Shown piece after piece: positions 8,841 through 15,917 of a stretch of DNA of 33,289 bases (the first letter of the stretch is position 1; each line of letters starts with the position of its first letter). Made by a program: the position numbers and the translations under genes. This stretch comes from Nevskia sp. (GTDB taxonomy: Bacteria > Pseudomonadota > Gammaproteobacteria > Nevskiales > Nevskiaceae), in assembly GCA_030694365.1 (NCBI GenBank), contig JAUXYM010000095.1, positions 1-33,289 of the forward strand, in the 5' to 3' direction. The notes beneath the pieces are model-generated. The model had not been told where the DNA came from, did no database searches, and saw only the letters and a program-made list of their open reading frames with translations.

Positions 8841-10153
8841 GAGGTCTTCTGCTCGCTGATCCGCAGCCCCGCACCGCCCATCAGGCTGACGAAGCCCGGG
8901 AACGAGGTATTGACGTTGGCGCAATCGAGAATGCTGATCGCGCCAGCCGCACGCAGGCCGGCGATCGCGAAGCTCATCGCGATGCGGTGATCGCCCTTGG
9001 AATCCACCGTACCGCCGCCAATGCGGCTGCCGGTGATGATCGCGCCGTCGGCTTGCGCGATCGCCGACACACCGAGCACGGTCAAACCGTCGCACATCGC
9101 GGCGATACGGTCGGATTCCTTGACTCGCAGTTCCTCCGCGTCAGTCACCACCGTGATGCCGGTCGCGCAGGCTGCGGCGACGAACACGGCGGGAAATTCG
9201 TCGATCGCGGAAGCCACCAGATCGCCGCCGATCGCAATGCCCTGCAGCTGCCCGCCACGCACCCGGATATCGGCCACCGGCTCGCCGCCGAACATCCGCT
9301 CGTTAGTCAGCTCGATCGAGGTGCCCATCTTGCGCAGGATGTCGATGATGCCGGTACGGGTCGGATTGATGCCCACGGCAGTCAGCAGCAAGTCCGAACC
9401 GGGGACGATCGCCGCCGCCACCATCGGGAAGGTGGCCGAGGAAATATCCGCCGGCACCTCGATGTTGGTCGCGCGCAATTGCTGGCCGCCGCGAACCGCG
9501 GCGTAGCCCGGCGTCGCTTCGACCTCGACGCCGAAGCCGCGCAGCATCCGCTCGGTGTGATCGCGCGAGGCTTCAGGTTCTCGGACTTCGGTCTTGCCGT
9601 TGGCGTACAGCCCGGCCAGCAGAATGCCGCTCTTGACCTGTGCGCTGGCGACCGGCGAGTCGTAGGAAATCGCCTTCAATCCGCTCGCAGGTGAGAACGT
9701 CAGCGGCGACGTGCCTTTCTCGGTCGTCGCGATGGTTGCGCCCATCTGGCGCAGCGGATCGACGATGCGGCGCATCGGCCGCTTCGACAGCGAGCTATCG
9801 CCGATCAGAGTCGTCTCGAACGCCTGCGCCGCCATCAGGCCGGACATCAGCCGCATCGACGTACCGGAATTGCCCAGATCCAGCGAACCCGCCGGTGCCT
9901 TCAAGCCATGCAGGCCGACGCCATGCACGCGCAGATGCGTCGGCCCAAGCTGCTCGATGCGCACGCCCATCGCCTGGAAGGCTTTCATCGTGCACAGGCA
10001 GTCTTCGCCGGTCAGAAAGCCGGTGACTTCGGAGACGCCTTCGGCCAGCGAGCCGAACATCACCGCGCGATGCGAAATCGACTTGTCGCCGGGCACGCGC
10101 AGGGCACCCGTGAGCTGACCGCCCGCCTGCACGAGGTAGTTGAGTGATGTCAT
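8837..10153 (-). CDS. aroA: 3-phosphoshikimate 1-carboxyvinyltransferase (EPSP synthase)
   Basis: AroA adds enolpyruvyl from PEP to shikimate-3-phosphate, the sixth shikimate-pathway step. The chosen ATG at 10153 gives 438 residues starting MTSLNYLVQAGGQLTGALRV, followed by the substrate motif PGDKSISHR (21-29). Later signatures are LGNSGTSMRLMSG, the linker segment, DEFPAVFVAAACATG and ELRVKESDRIAAM. The last two hold the catalytic Asp/Glu and the RVKESDR signature. An extension to 10240 would translate a simple-sequence repeat (KLETGNWKL), so it is rejected. Unlike Pseudomonas, tyrA and aroA are separate genes here, 105 bases apart. The stop overlaps the cmk GTG. Confidence 0.96.
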   Translation of the reverse strand: MTSLNYLVQAGGQLTGALRVPGDKSISHRAVMFGSLAEGVSEVTGFLTGEDCLCTMKAFQAMGVRIEQLGPTHLRVHGVGLHGLKAPAGSLDLGNSGTSMRLMSGLMAAQAFETTLIGDSSLSKRPMRRIVDPLRQMGATIATTEKGTSPLTFSPASGLKAISYDSPVASAQVKSGILLAGLYANGKTEVREPEASRDHTERMLRGFGVEVEATPGYAAVRGGQQLRATNIEVPADISSATFPMVAAAIVPGSDLLLTAVGINPTRTGIIDILRKMGTSIELTNERMFGGEPVADIRVRGGQLQGIAIGGDLVASAIDEFPAVFVAAACATGITVVTDAEELRVKESDRIAAMCDGLTVLGVSAIAQADGAIITGSRIGGGTVDSKGDHRIAMSFAIAGLRAAGAISILDCANVNTSFPGFVSLMGGAGLRISEQKTS

Positions 10154-10159
10154 TTGGTT

Positions 10160-10256
<97 letters not shown>

Positions 10257-10258
10257 CT

Positions 10259-11140
10259 TCATTCGATTCGGGTCAGGTGCCGCTCGCGCGCCGCACGGGC
10301 GCGCTCGAAAACGGCTTGCATCGCGTCCCAGTCACCGCGCTCGATCATGCCGTGGAGGCGGGTCAGCTCGTCGATCTGCTTTCGCAAGAGTGCTGCCACC
10401 GGCTCGGCGTTGGCGCGCAGGATGTCGTGCCACATGCGCGGGCTTGATGACGCGATGCGGGTGAAATCGCGAAAGCCGCCGCCGGCGTTCGGGAAGATGT
10501 CGGCATCCGCACCCTCAAGCTGATCGAGCATGTCGACGAAGCTGTAGGCGAGCAGATGCGGCAGATGCGAAGTCGCGGCGAAGATCGAGTCGTGACGCGC
10601 GGCGTCCATCTTGACCACTCTGGCGCCGGTCGCTGCCCACAGGCGCTCGACGGTCGCCAGCGCTTCCACGTCCTGCGTCGCGTGCGGCGTCAGGATCAGT
10701 CGGTGATCGCGAAACAGGTCCGGCTGTGCATTGGCGACCCCGGACTTTTCGGTGCCGGCAATCGGATGCGCGGCGACGAATCGCGGCGGCACATGGCCGA
10801 ACACGCGGCAGACCGCCGCCAGCACCGACTGCTTGGTGCTGCCGACGTCGGTGAGGATGGTGGCCTCGGACAAACCCGGCTTGCAGGCGGCAAAGGCCGC
10901 CGCCGTCGCCAGCACGGGCACGGCGATCACCGCGACATCAGCACCGCGCACTGCATCGGCAGCATCGACACCGGCGCGGTCGATCACGCCGAGCGCCAGC
11001 GCTGCCTCAACTTGAGCCGGATCGCTGTCATAGCCGCTGACCGAGGCAACAGCACCCGCTTCGCGCAGCGCACGTGCCAGCGAACCGCCGATCAAGCCCA
11101 GGCCGACGACGGCAAGACGGATCGGCACCGGCTCGCTCAC
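10259..11140 (-). CDS. tyrA: Prephenate dehydrogenase
   Basis: TyrA oxidatively decarboxylates prephenate (or arogenate) with NAD(P)+ on the way to tyrosine. The protein has 293 residues. The N-terminal nucleotide-binding motif VVGLGLIGGSLA is at about 11-22, LTDVGSTKQSV is at the domain core, AAHPIAGTEKSG is the substrate-binding signature and ATSHLPHLLAY carries the catalytic-region histidines. There is no chorismate mutase domain, so it is the monofunctional type; mutase activity is supplied by pheA upstream. The start is GTG at 11140, overlapping the hisC stop as GTGA, which implies coupled translation. The next gene, aroA, is separated by the heptanucleotide repeat region. Confidence 0.94.
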   Translation of the reverse strand: MSEPVPIRLAVVGLGLIGGSLARALREAGAVASVSGYDSDPAQVEAALALGVIDRAGVDAADAVRGADVAVIAVPVLATAAAFAACKPGLSEATILTDVGSTKQSVLAAVCRVFGHVPPRFVAAHPIAGTEKSGVANAQPDLFRDHRLILTPHATQDVEALATVERLWAATGARVVKMDAARHDSIFAATSHLPHLLAYSFVDMLDQLEGADADIFPNAGGGFRDFTRIASSSPRMWHDILRANAEPVAALLRKQIDELTRLHGMIERGDWDAMQAVFERARAARERHLTRIE

Positions 11141-12276
11141 GCCGCGAGCGCCGCCTTCAGCGCGTCGAGGAAGCGGGTGTTCTCGGCCGTAGTGCCGATG
11201 CTCACCCGGAGGTAGGTCGGCATGTCGTACGACGCCATCGGCCGCACGATCACGCCGCGCTCCAGCAAGCCCTTGTGGATCGGCGCAGCTTCGCGGCCCA
11301 GATCGAAGGTCAGAAAGTTTGCTTGCGACGGCAGGACTTTCAGCCCCAGTGCCGTGAATTCGGTCTTCAGCCTGACCATCTCGCTACGATTCAGCTCAAC
11401 GGCTTTCGCAACATGCGCCTGATCACCGAGCGCCACTTCGGCGGCGAGCAAGGCCAGCATGTTCAGGTTGAACGGCTGACGAACACGGTTCAGCAGATCG
11501 GCGACGGAAGGGTGCGACAGCGCATAGCCGGCACGCAGCCCGGCCAGGCCGTAGGTCTTCGAGAACGTGCGGGTGATCACCAAGTTCGGATAGCGGTCGA
11601 GCCAGGCGCGGCTGCCCGGCTTCAGGCTCGGCTCGAAGTATTCGATATAGGCCTCGTCGAGTACGACCAGGGTCGACGCCGGGACCTTGGCGACGAAGGC
11701 TTCGAGCGCTGCGGCCTCGACCCAGGTGCCGGTCGGGTTGTTCGGGTTGGCGATCATCACCACGCTGACCTCCGGCGTCAGCGCGGCAGCAAGCGCATCG
11801 AGATCGTGGCCGTAGGGCATCCTCGGGTGATCCGGCGGCAGCGCCTTGGCGACGATCGCTTCAGCGTTCTGGGCCAGCGTGGCCAGCGGATAAACCGCGA
11901 AGCAGTATTCCGAGAACAGCGCTTTGCGGCCCGGGCCGAGAAACACGCGGGCGATGAACACGAGCAGATCGTTGGAACCGTTGCCGAGCGTGATCCGGCT
12001 CGTATCGATGCCATGGAACTCGGCGATCTTCGCCTTCAGCCGGAAGCCACCGCCATCCGGGTACAGCGACACATTGCCCTTCGCCGCATGTTCGGCGAGC
12101 GCGGCCTTGACCAGCGGACTCGGGCCGAGCGGGTTTTCGTTGGACGCCAGCTTGATGATGTCGGTCAGGCCCAGGCGGCGCTGCAGCTCGTCGATCGGCA
12201 TGCCGGGCGAATACGGCTCCAGCGCCATGACGCCGGCGAGTGCGTTTTTCAGGAAAGGCTGTTCAATGGTGGACAT
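11137..12276 (-). CDS. hisC: Histidinol-phosphate aminotransferase
   Basis: This is a PLP-dependent class I/II aminotransferase of 379 residues. It opens with IKLASNENPLGPSP (41-54). The ANPNNPTGT motif lies near 177-184 and LDEAYIEY near 207-213. The PLP Schiff-base lysine is Lys240 in RTFSKTYGLAGLRAGY. In this operon setting HisC-type enzymes often also transaminate aromatic keto acids, so it may serve phenylalanine and tyrosine synthesis as well as histidine; that dual role is inference from context. The gene is flanked by pheA upstream (141 bases, holding a REP-type palindrome) and overlaps tyrA by four bases. Confidence 0.94.
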   Translation of the reverse strand: MSTIEQPFLKNALAGVMALEPYSPGMPIDELQRRLGLTDIIKLASNENPLGPSPLVKAALAEHAAKGNVSLYPDGGGFRLKAKIAEFHGIDTSRITLGNGSNDLLVFIARVFLGPGRKALFSEYCFAVYPLATLAQNAEAIVAKALPPDHPRMPYGHDLDALAAALTPEVSVVMIANPNNPTGTWVEAAALEAFVAKVPASTLVVLDEAYIEYFEPSLKPGSRAWLDRYPNLVITRTFSKTYGLAGLRAGYALSHPSVADLLNRVRQPFNLNMLALLAAEVALGDQAHVAKAVELNRSEMVRLKTEFTALGLKVLPSQANFLTFDLGREAAPIHKGLLERGVIVRPMASYDMPTYLRVSIGTTAENTRFLDALKAALAA

Positions 12277-12352
12277 CGGTTTGCTCGATCAAAGGCGAGT
12301 GAACAATGGCTTGATTGCCCACGCACTCGCGAAAACACAACTCAAAATCTTT

Positions 12353-12380
12353 CGTCATTCCCGCGCAGGCGGGAATGACG
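12353..12380. repeat. REP-type palindrome between pheA and hisC
   Basis: CGTCATTCCCGC (12353-12364) and GCGGGAATGACG (12369-12380) form a perfect 12-base stem around GCAG. The same core recurs at 14721-14746 and 23202-23225, with a variant at 23261-23280. It lies in the 141-base pheA-hisC gap and could form a stem in the polycistronic mRNA. Confidence 0.85.
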
Positions 12381-12417
12381 GCCTGGTTGGGATGGCCCCA
12401 ATTCTGAGGAATCTGAC

Positions 12418-13515
12418 TCAAACCACCGCCCGCGGATAAGACCCGAGGATGCGGAAGAACGCTGCGCGCTTTTGCACGGCATCGAGTGCCTCGGCAACGA
12501 TGGCTTCGCCGCGATGACCTTCGACATCGAGGAAGAAGTTGTAGTCCCAGATGCCGCGCCGGCTCGGCCTTGACTCGATCTTCGACAGGTTGATGCCGGC
12601 TTTCGCAAACGGCTCCAGCAAGCGGAACAAGGCACCGGCCTCGCCGCCGCTCGGTGCCGAGCAGACCAGCGAAGTGCGATCGGCACCGGTCACTTCCGGC
12701 TGCTGCCGGCCGATCACCAGGAAGCGCGTCGTGTTGTTCGGATCGTCTTCGATGTTGGTGGCCAGCGCGTGCAGCTTGTAGCGCTCCCCTGCTGCGGCAC
12801 TGGCGATCGCCGCACCCTGCCCGGTTTCGGATACCTGCTTGGCGGCGGCGGCATTGCTGACCATGGTTTCGCGCGCCACGCCGGGCAGCCTGGCGTCGAG
12901 CCAGCGGCGGCACTGGGCCAGCGACTGCGGATGGGCGTAAACGACCTTCACATCCGATAACTGCTCATGCAGCGACAGTAGTTGGTGATGGATCGGCAGC
13001 CAGACTTCGCCGCAGATCGACAGCGGCGTGGTCGCCAGCAGGTCGAGCGTCGAATTCACCACGCCTTCGGTCGAGTTCTCGATCGGCACCACGCCGTAGG
13101 CGGCGGCACCGGATTCCACGTCGCGGAAGATGTCGTCGATGGTCGCCACCGCACGGGCCGCCACCTGGGCACCGAACTGCTTGTAGACGGCGGCCTGCGT
13201 GTAGGTGCCCTCCGGGCCGAGATAGGCGACCGACAGCGGCGATTCCAGCGCCAGGCAGGCCGACATGATTTCGCGCATCAGCTTGGCCATCACTTCATCG
13301 GGCAGCGGGCCGCCGAGTTCACGGTTGCGCTCCATCGCTTTCTTCAGCACCTCGGCTTCGCGGGCCGGGCGGTAGTGATCGCCGGTCGCACCCGCCGCCA
13401 CCTTGATCTCGCGCACCGCTTCGGCAACGCGGGCACGGCGGGCGATCAGCGCCTGCAGCTCGGCGTCGATCGCATCGATCGCGGCGCGGGCCTCGGGCAG
13501 AGTGTTCAGCTTCAT
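12418..13515 (-). CDS. pheA: Bifunctional chorismate mutase / prephenate dehydratase (P-protein)
   Basis: PheA converts chorismate to prephenate and then to phenylpyruvate. From the ATG at 13515 the protein has 365 residues. Residues 1-90 are an AroQ-type chorismate mutase (IDAIDAELQALIARRARVA). Residues 95-275 are the dehydratase (YLGPEGTYTQAA, VPIENSTEGVV, and NTTRFLVIG at 261-269). Residues 282-360 are the ACT regulatory domain, with the phenylalanine-binding signature GALFRLL...ESRP (ESRP at 314-317). Feedback inhibition by phenylalanine is therefore likely. The ATG overlaps the serA stop as ATGA. A longer frame to 13845 lies inside serA and is rejected. Confidence 0.96.
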   Translation of the reverse strand: MKLNTLPEARAAIDAIDAELQALIARRARVAEAVREIKVAAGATGDHYRPAREAEVLKKAMERNRELGGPLPDEVMAKLMREIMSACLALESPLSVAYLGPEGTYTQAAVYKQFGAQVAARAVATIDDIFRDVESGAAAYGVVPIENSTEGVVNSTLDLLATTPLSICGEVWLPIHHQLLSLHEQLSDVKVVYAHPQSLAQCRRWLDARLPGVARETMVSNAAAAKQVSETGQGAAIASAAAGERYKLHALATNIEDDPNNTTRFLVIGRQQPEVTGADRTSLVCSAPSGGEAGALFRLLEPFAKAGINLSKIESRPSRRGIWDYNFFLDVEGHRGEAIVAEALDAVQKRAAFFRILGSYPRAVV

Positions 13516-14693
13516 CGGACACCGCCTCCGATCACACGGATCGCCAGCACGCCGGGAATCGCCGCCAGCTCGTCGACCATCTCGTCCGGCAGCGGCTGGT
13601 CGACATCGACCAGCGTATAGGCGATCTCGCCGCGCGACTTGTTGAGCAGGTCGTTGATGTTGATCTCGTGCTTGGCCAGCGCCGTGGTGATCTGGCCGAC
13701 CATGTTCGGCACATTGGCGTTGACGATGGTCAGGCGCTGCTTGCCCGGCAGCAGGGGCATCACCGCTTCCGGGAAATTCACCGAATTGCGGACGTTGCCG
13801 GTTTCCAGGAACTCGCGCAGCTGATCGGCGACCATGATCGCGCAATTGTCTTCGGCTTCGCCGGTGGACGCACCGAGATGCGGCGTGGCGATGACCTTCG
13901 GATTGCCGGCCAGCTTGTTGCTCGGGAAATCGCAGGCGTAGGCCTGCAACGCACCGCTCTTGAGACCGGCGAGCACCGCGTCCTCGTCGACGATTTCGGC
14001 ACGGGCAAAGTTCAGCACCACACCAGGCTTCTGCATCAGCTCGATACGTTCGGCATTGATCAGGCCGCGCGTCACATTGAGCAAGGGCACGTGCACCGAG
14101 ATGAACTGCGATTTCGACACCAGATCGTCCACCGACAGCGCCTGGATGACGCCGGAATTCAGCTGCCAGGCGTTCTGCACGGTCATCGCCGGATCGAAAC
14201 CGTAGACCTTCATGCCGAGATCGAGCGCCGCGTTGGCGACTTTCACACCGATCGCGCCGAGGCCGATCACGCCCAGGCTGCGGCCCGGCAATTCCATGCC
14301 GGCGAAGTGCTTCTTGCCGTCCTCGACCAGCTTGTGCAGCTCTTCGTCAGTGCCCCTGAGGCCGTTCACGAAGGCGATTGCCGGGGCGATGTTGCGGGCG
14401 GCGAGCAGCATCGACGCCAGCACCAGCTCCTTGACCGCGTTGGCATTGGCGCCCGGCGCATTGAACACCGGCACGCCACGCTTGCTCATTGCAGCCACCG
14501 GGATGTTGTTGGTACCGGCACCGGCACGGGCAATCGCTTTGACGCTGGCCGGAATCTCGACCTTGTGCAGATCCGCCGAGCGCAGCAGCAGCGCATCGGG
14601 TGCTGCGATGTCCGACGCGACTTCATAGCGCGCACGCGGCAGGCGCTCGAGGCCGAGCACGGAAATATTGTTCAGCGTCTTGATCTTGAACAT
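13512..14693 (-). CDS. serA: D-3-phosphoglycerate dehydrogenase, short ACT-domain type
   Basis: SerA oxidises 3-phosphoglycerate to 3-phosphohydroxypyruvate, the first step of serine synthesis; serC upstream encodes the next step. The ATG at 14693 gives 393 residues. The NAD-binding motif GLGAIG is at 144-149, the catalytic arginine is Arg231 in LNFARAEIVDE and the catalytic histidine is His272 in TPHLGAST. A C-terminal ACT domain spans about 320-392 (RLTIVNANVPNMVGQIT). The usual Glu of the DVFxxEP motif is replaced by a CDFPSNK segment, as in a known short-SerA subfamily. A longer frame to 14984 would run through a REP palindrome into serC and is rejected. Its stop overlaps pheA. Confidence 0.94.
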   Translation of the reverse strand: MFKIKTLNNISVLGLERLPRARYEVASDIAAPDALLLRSADLHKVEIPASVKAIARAGAGTNNIPVAAMSKRGVPVFNAPGANANAVKELVLASMLLAARNIAPAIAFVNGLRGTDEELHKLVEDGKKHFAGMELPGRSLGVIGLGAIGVKVANAALDLGMKVYGFDPAMTVQNAWQLNSGVIQALSVDDLVSKSQFISVHVPLLNVTRGLINAERIELMQKPGVVLNFARAEIVDEDAVLAGLKSGALQAYACDFPSNKLAGNPKVIATPHLGASTGEAEDNCAIMVADQLREFLETGNVRNSVNFPEAVMPLLPGKQRLTIVNANVPNMVGQITTALAKHEININDLLNKSRGEIAYTLVDVDQPLPDEMVDELAAIPGVLAIRVIGGGVR

Positions 14694-14720
14694 GGTTTCG
14701 AATTCGAAATCACCAACCGC

Positions 14721-14746
14721 GTCATTCCCGCGCAGGCGGGAATGAC
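14721..14746. repeat. REP-type palindrome between serC and serA
   Basis: GTCATTCCCGC (14721-14731) and GCGGGAATGAC (14736-14746) form a perfect 11-base stem around GCAG. This is the same core as at 12353-12380. It occupies most of the 89-base gap between the serC stop and the serA start. Confidence 0.85.
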
Positions 14747-14782
14747 AGTGGTGGAAGTAGGGTGCTGCCGCCGGACCGCTTT

Positions 14783-15856
14783 TCAGCCCTTGGTCCGCAC
14801 GAATTCCTTCATGTAGTCGACCAGCACCGCGCAGCCGGCTTCCGGCATCGCGTTGTAGATCGACGCGCGCATGCCGCCGACCGCGCGATGGCCCTTCAGG
14901 CCCGGCAGGCCGGCTTTCGCCGCGCCCTTGAGGAAATCGGCATCGAGATTGGCGTCGGCCAAGGTCCAGACCACGTTCATCCATGAGCGGTCGGCCTTGG
15001 CCACCGGGTTCGCATAGAACGGCTCGCTGTCGATGTAGTCGTAGAGCAGCGATGACTTGCGGTGGTTACGCTCGCCAATCGCCGCCAGGCCTCCTTCCGA
15101 CTTGATCCACTTGAACACCAGGCCGGACACGTACCAGGCGAAGGTCGCCGGTGTGTTCAGCATCGACTCGTTCTCGCTGACCGCCTTGTAGTCGAAGATC
15201 GACGGTGCCAGCGGATTGCAGGTGCCGAGCAAGTCTTCGCGAACGATCACGAAAGTGATGCCGGCCGGGCCGGCATTCTTCTGGGCGCCGGCGTAGATCA
15301 GGCCGAACTTCGAGACATCGAGCGGACGCGACAGGAAGCTCGACGAAAAGTCGGCAACCAACGGCACCGAGCCGACATCCGGAACGGTCTGGAACTCCAC
15401 ACCTTCGATGGTTTCGTTCGGCGTGTAGTGCACGTAGGCGGCGTTTGGATCGAGCTTCCAGCCATCACGCGCCGGCACCTGATTGAACTTGTCCGGCTTG
15501 GCGGCGGTGTTGGCCTTGCCGTACTTCGCGCATTCCTTGACCGCTTTCGCGCCCCAGGCACCGTTGACGATGTAGTCGGCGCTCTTGCCGTTCAGCAGGT
15601 TCAGCGGCACCGCCGCGAACTGGGCAGTCGCCCCGCCCTGCATGAACAGCACTTTGTAGTTCGTCGGCACACCGAGCAGTTCACGCAGATCGGCCTCGGC
15701 TTCGGCGGCGATCGACATGAACGGCTTGTCGCGATGGGACATTTCCATCACCGACATGCCGGTGCCGTGCCAGTCGAGCAGTTCGTCACGAACCTGTTCG
15801 AGTACTGGCACAGGAAGCGTCGCGGGGCCTGCACTAAAATTAAAGACTCTAGTCAT
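14783..15856 (-). CDS. serC: Phosphoserine aminotransferase
   Basis: SerC transaminates 3-phosphohydroxypyruvate to phosphoserine and also serves pyridoxal phosphate synthesis. The ATG at 15856 gives 357 residues (E. coli 362) beginning MTRVFNFSAGPATLP, the canonical start. Six more residues are possible from an upstream ATG at 15874, but a purine-rich AGGA sits about 8 bases before the chosen ATG. The PLP lysine is Lys193 in YAGAQKNAGPAG. MEMSHRDKPF and the FMQGGATAQF phosphate-binding region are also present. It follows gyrA by 61 bases, which hold the structured hairpin element described separately, and precedes serA. Confidence 0.95.
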   Translation of the reverse strand: MTRVFNFSAGPATLPVPVLEQVRDELLDWHGTGMSVMEMSHRDKPFMSIAAEAEADLRELLGVPTNYKVLFMQGGATAQFAAVPLNLLNGKSADYIVNGAWGAKAVKECAKYGKANTAAKPDKFNQVPARDGWKLDPNAAYVHYTPNETIEGVEFQTVPDVGSVPLVADFSSSFLSRPLDVSKFGLIYAGAQKNAGPAGITFVIVREDLLGTCNPLAPSIFDYKAVSENESMLNTPATFAWYVSGLVFKWIKSEGGLAAIGERNHRKSSLLYDYIDSEPFYANPVAKADRSWMNVVWTLADANLDADFLKGAAKAGLPGLKGHRAVGGMRASIYNAMPEAGCAVLVDYMKEFVRTKG

Positions 15857-15857
15857 G

Positions 15858-15903
15858 GTGTTCGTCCTGAACAAGACCGCGCCATCCCTGGCGCGGACTG
15901 TTC
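15858..15903 (-). promoter_or_regulatory. Structured hairpin element upstream of serC (copy A)
   Basis: On the minus strand CCGCGCCA and TGGCGCGG (15877-15884 with 15889-15896) form an 8-base stem closed by GGGA, a GNRA-type loop. An outer arm GAACA/TGTTC pairs 15899-15903 with 15869-15873. The element ends in GGACGAACAC directly before the serC ATG. A second copy with the same layout precedes yebC. It has no T-run, so it is not a typical terminator. Confidence 0.7.
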
Positions 15904-15917
15904 AATCAATCCTCGTT

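Noticed and set aside
8151-9095. Longer start for cmk, and similarly extended starts for aroA, pheA, serA, serC, ihfB, the PIN toxin and the M28 peptidase
   Set aside because: The extra residues lie inside the upstream gene, a repeat or a terminator and have no family similarity. The shorter starts match conserved N-termini, and in several cases a 4-base overlap with the upstream stop.
13890-13935. Missing catalytic Glu in SerA (DFPSNK instead of DVFxxEP)
   Set aside because: This replacement, as I know it, marks a whole subfamily of short ACT-type SerA enzymes; Arg231 and His272 are kept, so it is not a defect.
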